DNA from: Thermoflexales bacterium
GTDB lineage: Bacteria; Chloroflexota; Anaerolineae; Fen-1058
Length of the DNA stretch: 6,383 bases
Assembly (NCBI GenBank): GCA_030834835.1
Contig: JAUQXD010000018.1
Location: 1 to 6,383 of the forward strand
Reading direction: 5' to 3'
Shown here piece after piece: positions 5,820 through 6,383 of the stretch; the stretch's first letter is position 1; every line of letters starts with the position of its first letter. The notes under the pieces were generated by a model. The model was not told the DNA's origin, ran no database searches, and was given only the letters and a program-made list of their open reading frames with translations. The position numbers and the translations under genes were made by a program.

Positions 5820-6065
5820 ATGTTGGTCAAACAATCGATACGAGCCGTATTTGAACACGGCGCATTTCGCCCTTTGACTCCCTTGCGCGAGCCGCTGCTC
5901 GAAGGCCAGCAAGTCGAAATTGTCGTGGAGACGAATGAATCTGCCGGGGATGTGCTCAAACTCGCGGCCAAAGTCTATGAAGGTCTTTCAGCTGAAGAAG
6001 TGCGTGATATTGAGCGCCTCGCGCTTGATCGCCGTAACTTTTTCGCCGACAGGTCGTTGACCTGA
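5820..6065 (+). CDS. DUF104 (AF2212-like) type II antitoxin
   Basis: This small 81-residue protein is expected to bind and neutralise the PIN-domain toxin encoded next to it. Residues 4-41 show the family pattern: a short strand with IRAVFEHGAFRPL (7-19), then a Pro/Leu-rich turn, then EGQQVEIVVE (28-37). The C-terminal part, with YEGLSAEEVRDIERLALD (53-70) and NFFADR (73-78), is probably a helix plus tail that contacts the toxin. ATG 5820 is preferred over ATG 5814 or TTG 5802 on ribosome binding site spacing. Its stop TGA (6063-6065) shares one base with the toxin start, the usual coupling in such pairs. No DNA-binding domain of a familiar fold is evident, so I cannot say whether it autoregulates. 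Confidence 0.8.
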   Translation: MLVKQSIRAVFEHGAFRPLTPLREPLLEGQQVEIVVETNESAGDVLKLAAKVYEGLSAEEVRDIERLALDRRNFFADRSLT

Positions 6066-6383
6066 TGATGCCGCGAGCATTGCTGGATACCGATACTCTA
6101 TCGGCGGTGATGAAACAACATCCGGCCGCGGTCACCAGGGCAACCGCCTATCTGGCAGAGCACGGGCAGTTGACTTTCTCGACAATCACGCGCTATGAAA
6201 TCCTGCGTGGCCTGGCGGCTAAGCGTGCTGTTGCACAGCTGGCCGCCTTTGAACGGCTGTGTTCGATTTGTACGATTTTGCCGCTGACGGATGCGGCCAT
6301 TGTTCGTGCGGCTGATGTTTATGCTGATCTGTATCAACGTGGACTACCATTGGGTGATGCCGACATCTTGATTGCCGCGACGG
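6065..6383 (+). CDS. vapC: VapC-type PIN-domain ribonuclease toxin, 3' partial
   Basis: This is the toxin partner of the upstream antitoxin; VapC proteins are Mg2+-dependent ribonucleases that cut specific cellular RNAs such as tRNA or rRNA. The frame stays open for 106 codons to the window edge, so the C-terminus is missing (the family is usually about 130-140 residues). The PIN acidic residues are visible: Asp8 in LLDTDTLS (6-13), Glu45 in ITRYEILRGL (41-50), and Asp98/Asp100 in LGDADILIAAT (96-106), with Asp100 in the usual DxxIAA position. The start is ATG 6065, overlapping the antitoxin TGA by one base, or ATG 6068 immediately after; no separate ribosome binding site is clear, which fits translational coupling. 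The target RNA cannot be told from sequence. Confidence 0.85.
   Translation, partial: MMPRALLDTDTLSAVMKQHPAAVTRATAYLAEHGQLTFSTITRYEILRGLAAKRAVAQLAAFERLCSICTILPLTDAAIVRAADVYADLYQRGLPLGDADILIAAT

Noticed and set aside
1..6383. CRISPR arrays, tRNA or rRNA genes, insertion sequences and phage genes.
   Set aside because: No regularly spaced direct repeats, cloverleaf-like sequences, transposase motifs or phage-like proteins were seen on either strand.

Overview
The window reads as part of a bacterial chromosome of moderately high GC with densely packed genes, all on the + strand. The best guess for the host is a member of the Chloroflexota (Anaerolineae-like). The reasons are a Ccm (System I) cytochrome c maturation cluster with a Cys-type CcmE and a four-cysteine CcmH, a Tat-exported L,D-transpeptidase and a divergent Lgt-like protein. 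This assignment rests on recalled family resemblance and was not tested by a search.

Positions 1-1749 concern the cell envelope. An Lgt-family membrane protein enters from the left edge with its 5' end missing and ends at 690. A GTG-started L,D-transpeptidase (721-1749) follows, with a twin-arginine signal and a complete SHGCVN active-site motif. The 223-base gap 1750-1972 holds no gene. It contains a strong-looking extended -10 promoter (1894-1922) just ahead of the next gene.

Positions 1973-5800 are the core of a cytochrome c maturation operon in the order ccmE-ccmF-ccmH-ccmG. CcmE is the membrane-tethered periplasmic heme chaperone. CcmF is the heme lyase subunit that receives heme from CcmE. 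CcmH and the thioredoxin-like CcmG keep the CXXCH cysteines of apocytochrome c reduced. The genes for heme export and loading onto CcmE (ccmA, ccmB, ccmC, ccmD) and any ccmI are not in the window. CcmE carries the CxxxY heme-binding motif in place of HxxxY. CcmH has four cysteines and CcmF has an extra cysteine pair in its C-terminal periplasmic loop, so the thiol chemistry may differ from the proteobacterial model. The two non-trivial spacers of the operon (ccmE-ccmF and ccmH-ccmG) each carry three tandem 8-bp units whose middle copy differs by one transition. In the first spacer the repeat is one arm of an 18-bp hairpin that looks like a terminator or attenuator.

Positions 5820-6383 hold a type II toxin-antitoxin pair: a DUF104 (AF2212-like) antitoxin overlapping by one base a VapC-type PIN-domain ribonuclease that runs off the right edge. 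I did not find a clearly new multi-gene system. The most interesting points are the redox and heme-binding variations of the Ccm proteins, the degenerate Lgt active site and the paired intergenic repeats.
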